The notes under the pieces were generated by a model. The model had not been told where the DNA came from. It saw nothing but the letters and a program-made list of their open reading frames with translations, and did no database searches. DNA of 7,464 nt, taken from an uncultured Prevotellaceae bacterium. GTDB taxonomy: Bacteria > Bacteroidota > Bacteroidia > Bacteroidales > Bacteroidaceae. The stretch lies in NCBI GenBank assembly GCA_947306605.1, contig CAMZHB010000078.1:1-7464 (forward strand). Direction: 5' to 3'. Shown here one piece after another: positions 4,813 through 7,464 of the stretch (position 1 is the first letter of the stretch; each line of letters begins with the position of its first letter). Position numbers and translations under genes: made by a program.

Positions 4813-5496
4813 ATGGACTTCATACAAGGCGAAATCATCCCGTTCTACAAGCCCTACACATGGACGTCGTTCGGCATCGTGGCACGGGTGCGCTGGATGC
4901 TCAGCGAACAGTTGGGACAAAAGGTGAAAGTGGGCCATGCCGGCACACTCGACCCGCTGGCCACCGGCGTGATGCTGCTCTGCACGGGACGCGCCACCAA
5001 ACGCATTGAAGAACTGCAACTGCACACTAAGGAATACGTCGCCGACCTCAAGTTGGGCGCCACCACGGCCAGCTACGACAAAGAACACCCCGAAAACGCC
5101 ACGTTTCCCACGGAACACATCACCCGCGAACTGATGGAGGAAACCCTGTGCCGGTTCGTCGGCGAAATAGAACAGGTGCCGCCCGAGTTTTCCGCCTGCA
5201 AGGTGGACGGCCACGTGGCCTACAAGCTGGCCCGCAAAGGCAAGGAGGTGAATCTGAAACCCAAGAAACTCGTCATCGACGAAATAGAACTGCTCCACTT
5301 CGAGCCTACCGCCGCCCAAATCCGCGTGGTCTGCAGCAAAGGCACCTACATCCGCGCTTTGGCCCGCGACATCGGCGAGGCTCTCGGCAGCGGTGCCTAC
5401 CTGACGGCACTGAAACGCACCCGGGTTGGCGACATAAGCATTGACGACTGCCACACGCTGGAGGAGTTCCCCCAATGGCTCCAACAGAATGCCTGA
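4813..5496 (+). CDS. truB: tRNA pseudouridine-55 synthase TruB (short form without PUA domain)
   Basis: TruB converts uridine 55 of tRNA to pseudouridine, giving the T-psi-C loop its name. The catalytic motif GHAGTLDPLATGVM (41-54) contains the nucleophile Asp47. Other family motifs follow in order: KPYTWTS (13-19), EYVADLKLGA (74-83), QVPPEFSACKVDG (121-133) with YKLARKG (137-143), and CSKGTYIRALARDIG (174-188). At 227 residues it ends shortly after the catalytic core, whereas E. coli TruB has 314 and a C-terminal PUA domain; I believe short forms are common in this phylum. It starts 27 bases after uppP, in an A-rich context, and queA follows after 36 bases. Confidence 0.96.
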   Translation: MDFIQGEIIPFYKPYTWTSFGIVARVRWMLSEQLGQKVKVGHAGTLDPLATGVMLLCTGRATKRIEELQLHTKEYVADLKLGATTASYDKEHPENATFPTEHITRELMEETLCRFVGEIEQVPPEFSACKVDGHVAYKLARKGKEVNLKPKKLVIDEIELLHFEPTAAQIRVVCSKGTYIRALARDIGEALGSGAYLTALKRTRVGDISIDDCHTLEEFPQWLQQNA

Positions 5497-5532
5497 CACA
5501 CGAAACTGAAATCATCATAATTCACTATCATA

Positions 5533-6585
5533 ATGAAACTGTCCGAATTCAAATTCAGATTGCCTGAAGAAAAGATTGCTCTCTACCCCGCCCCTCACCG
5601 CGACGAAAGCCGCATGATGGTGCTCCACCGCAAGACGGGCGAAATTGAGCACAAAATGTTCAAAGATTTCCTGAACTATTTCGGCAAGGACGACGTGTTC
5701 GTCTTCAACGATTCCAAGGTTCTCCCCGCCCGTCTCTACGGCAGCAAGGAGAAGACCGGTGCCCGCATCGAGGTTTTCCTGCGCCGCGAGCTCAACGCCG
5801 AGATGCGCTACTGGGACGTCATCGTCGACCCCGCCCGCAAAATCCGTATCGGCAATAAACTCTACTTCGGCGAAGACGGCTCCATCGTGGCCGAAGTCAT
5901 CGACAACACCACCAGCCGCGGCCGCACCCTGCGCTTCCTCTACGACGGGCCGCACGACGAGTTCAGACAACAACTCTTTGCCTTGGGTGAGGCACCCCTG
6001 CCGCGTTTCATCAAGCGTCCCGCCGAGCCTGAAGATCTGGAACGCTTCCAGTGCTACTTCGCCAAGAAAGAAGGCGCCGTCACAGCTCCCGCCGCCGGTC
6101 TCCACTTCAGCCGCGAGATGCTCAAGCGCATGGAGATACACGACATCCAAAGAGCTTTCGTTACCCTCCACTGCGGCCTGAGCAACTTCCGCAAGACCGA
6201 CGTGGAAGACCTCACGAAACACAAGATGGACTCCGAGGAAATGGCCATCGAAAAGGAAGACTGCGAAATCGTCAACCGCGCCAAGGACATGGGCAAACAA
6301 GTGGTCGCCGTCGGCACCACCGTGCAGCGCGCCATGGAAACGGCCTGCGACACCCTGGGACACATCAAGCCCTACGAAGGCTGGACCAACAAGTTCATCT
6401 TCCCGCCCTACGATTTCCATGTGGCCACGTCCATGTTCTCCAACTTCCAGATGCCCGAGAGCACCCTATACATGCTCACGGCCGCCTTCGGAGGTTTCGA
6501 AAAAACCAAGAAAGCCTACCATGTGGCACTGAAAGAAAACTACCGCTTCGGTCCCTTCGGCGACGTCCTGCTCATCATTGACTGA
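5533..6585 (+). CDS. queA: S-adenosylmethionine:tRNA ribosyltransferase-isomerase QueA
   Basis: QueA transfers and isomerises the ribosyl group of S-adenosylmethionine onto preQ1 in position 34 of GUN-anticodon tRNAs, forming epoxyqueuosine, the penultimate step of queuosine synthesis. The 350 residues match the usual length. Family motifs occur in order: NDSKVLPARLYG (59-70), GEAPLPRFIKR (152-162), APAAGLHF (185-192), LHCGLSNFR (212-220), HKMDSE (230-235), AVGTT (259-263), GWTNKFIFPPYDF (283-295) and NFQMPESTL (304-312). In the last, relatives I recall have NFH where this has NFQ; it also has APAAG where APTAG is usual. The gene starts at the ATG in TAATG at 5531-5535 and ends 1 base before folK. 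Confidence 0.96.
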   Translation: MKLSEFKFRLPEEKIALYPAPHRDESRMMVLHRKTGEIEHKMFKDFLNYFGKDDVFVFNDSKVLPARLYGSKEKTGARIEVFLRRELNAEMRYWDVIVDPARKIRIGNKLYFGEDGSIVAEVIDNTTSRGRTLRFLYDGPHDEFRQQLFALGEAPLPRFIKRPAEPEDLERFQCYFAKKEGAVTAPAAGLHFSREMLKRMEIHDIQRAFVTLHCGLSNFRKTDVEDLTKHKMDSEEMAIEKEDCEIVNRAKDMGKQVVAVGTTVQRAMETACDTLGHIKPYEGWTNKFIFPPYDFHVATSMFSNFQMPESTLYMLTAAFGGFEKTKKAYHVALKENYRFGPFGDVLLIID

Positions 6586-6586
6586 C

Positions 6587-7054
6587 ATGTCCGTCGCCTA
6601 CCTCGGCCTCGGCTCCAACTTGGGCCGAAGGAAACACTATCTGGAACAAGCCTTACGGGCACTTGAGCAGCACGCCGGCCGTCTGCTCAAGTGCTCTTCG
6701 TTTATAGAGACCGCCCCTTGGGGCTACGACTCGCCCAACCCCTATCTCAACGCCGCCCTCGCCCTCGAGACCACGCTCACACCGCACCAGTTGCTCTCGG
6801 TGACGCAGCAGATAGAGCGTGACCTAGGCCGCACACGCAAGAGCCGCGACGGACAGTACCACGACCGCGTTATCGACATTGACATTCTCTATTACGACGA
6901 CCGGGTCATCAACGAACCCGGTCTCACCATCCCCCATCCCAGGCTCCACTGCAGGCGTTTCGTCCTGGAGCCGCTCAACGAAATAGCGCCGCAGCTCATC
7001 GACCCGCAGCGCCATCTCGCCGTTGCCCAAATGCTCGCCCGACTGGACGACTGA
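6587..7054 (+). CDS. folK: 2-amino-4-hydroxy-6-hydroxymethyldihydropteridine diphosphokinase (HPPK)
   Basis: FolK moves pyrophosphate from ATP to 6-hydroxymethyl-dihydropterin, the step before dihydropteroate synthase in folate synthesis. With the ATG at 6587 the protein has 155 residues, about the family norm (E. coli 159). Visible motifs are the N-terminal YLGLGSNLGRR (5-15), ETAPWGYDSPNPYLNA (41-56), and the signature DRVIDIDILYYDD (93-105), whose Asp97 and Asp99 bind the two magnesium ions, followed by IPHPRLHCRRFVLEPL (115-130) with His117. A TTG at 6578 would add three residues but overlaps queA; the ATG, 1 base after the queA stop, fits better and implies translational coupling. It is the last gene of the cluster. 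Confidence 0.95.
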   Translation: MSVAYLGLGSNLGRRKHYLEQALRALEQHAGRLLKCSSFIETAPWGYDSPNPYLNAALALETTLTPHQLLSVTQQIERDLGRTRKSRDGQYHDRVIDIDILYYDDRVINEPGLTIPHPRLHCRRFVLEPLNEIAPQLIDPQRHLAVAQMLARLDD

Positions 7055-7071
7055 ATTTCCCTGCGTTTTTT

Positions 7072-7464
7072 TTATTTCAACCATTCGCGCAGCTGCGCGT
7101 TGGTCAGGTCCACCGAAATGGCGCCCAAAGCATAGGGCGCGATGTCGTAGACATTATATGTGAACGAGATGCCGTCGGACTTCAGTTGGAACACGGTGGG
7201 CAGCGCCGGTTCCATCTCCCAGAAGAAGCCGGCCTCCCGCAACGTGGACAACGAGTCGTCCTTGAGTTCCGCGTCCTTGGCCAGTTGATTCATGATGAGT
7301 CTCAACAGCGGTTTTTCATAGCCCGGCTTCAGTACGTCGTCCAGTGTCAGCAACTGGCCCGTGCGCCGATCGAAATTAAACACGTTCAGGTAGTAACTGC
7401 CGTGAGCGCCGCCCTGATACATCTCCGTAAAGGCCAGATAGGCCAGGCGGTCCTTGCCTGCCGG
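7072..7464 (-). CDS. DUF3298 family protein, C-terminal part (5' end beyond window)
   Basis: Only the last 130 residues are visible; the frame is open to the window edge. They match the DUF3298 domain known from the C-terminus of RsiV-like proteins: EMYQGGAHGSYYLNVFNFD, with the characteristic GGAHG, then a TGQLLTLDDVLKPGY segment and a C-terminal beta-rich stretch ending in DLTNAQLREWLK. In Bacteroidota such proteins are commonly secreted or lipoproteins, with an upstream DUF4163 domain; that part is not visible here, so localisation is inferred. Function is unknown; RsiV itself binds lysozyme, but this should not be carried over. The gene converges on folK with 17 bases between stops. That gap has an eight-T run (7066-7073) but no clear hairpin. 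Confidence 0.85.
   Translation of the reverse strand, partial: PAGKDRLAYLAFTEMYQGGAHGSYYLNVFNFDRRTGQLLTLDDVLKPGYEKPLLRLIMNQLAKDAELKDDSLSTLREAGFFWEMEPALPTVFQLKSDGISFTYNVYDIAPYALGAISVDLTNAQLREWLK

Noticed and set aside
4666..5499. Minus-strand frame of 277 codons opposite truB
   Set aside because: Antisense to a complete set of TruB motifs; composition is that of a shadow frame.
5515..6420. Minus-strand frame of 301 codons opposite queA
   Set aside because: Antisense to the full series of QueA motifs; no recognisable family.
6578..6586. TTG start for folK
   Set aside because: It overlaps queA and adds three non-conserved residues; the ATG at 6587 gives the standard HPPK N-terminus.
7066..7073. 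Eight-T run after folK as an intrinsic terminator
   Set aside because: No stable hairpin precedes it in the folK 3' end, and it overlaps the stop of the opposing gene.

Overview
The window looks like a chromosomal housekeeping segment from a Bacteroidota genome, most likely order Bacteroidales (Prevotellaceae-like is my inference). Four things point there: the gene order ftsX - DUF3098 - uppP - truB - queA - folK; a DUF3098 protein, a family known mainly from this phylum; a promoter matching the Bacteroidetes -7 consensus TAnnTTTG (TAATTTTG at 2681-2688) instead of a sigma70 -10 box; and start codons mostly preceded by A-rich sequence rather than Shine-Dalgarno motifs. Codon use is strongly G/C-ending, so GC content is high for the group. 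I see no mobile element, CRISPR array, tRNA or rRNA.

Layout. (1) 2-1156, plus strand: the C-terminal half of polynucleotide phosphorylase (pnp), with second RNase PH domain, KH, S1 and an arginine/glycine-rich repetitive tail. (2) A hairpin at 1182-1211 separates pnp from a convergent minus-strand pair: an AlaX-like tRNA-editing domain protein (1837-2316) followed by a HAD phosphatase (1236-1844), overlapping by 8 bases. (3) 2317-2820 is a 504-base divergent intergenic region. It holds an AlaX-side promoter candidate, four tandem heptamers, two tandem 21-base repeats, a set of nested inverted repeats, a plus-strand intrinsic terminator with no gene in front of it, and then the ftsX promoter and its roughly 125-base leader. 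(4) 2821-7054, plus strand: a tight six-gene cluster, ftsX, a DUF3098 membrane protein, uppP, truB, queA and folK, with gaps of 1-36 bases. (5) 7072-7464, minus strand: the C-terminal part of a DUF3298-family protein, convergent with folK.

How they fit together. FtsX (control of peptidoglycan hydrolysis at division) and UppP (recycling of the undecaprenyl lipid carrier) serve the cell wall, and the DUF3098 protein between them is a membrane protein of unknown role. TruB (pseudouridine 55) and QueA (queuosine) modify tRNA; FolK makes folate precursors and, like the queuosine pathway, draws on GTP. PNPase degrades RNA, and the AlaX-like protein probably clears mischarged tRNA. The window is therefore mostly translation, RNA and envelope housekeeping.

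The part least explained by known genes is 2352-2625. Its nested pairing and orphan plus-strand terminator could mark an undescribed small RNA. This rests on reading the sequence by eye, without any folding or homology calculation.
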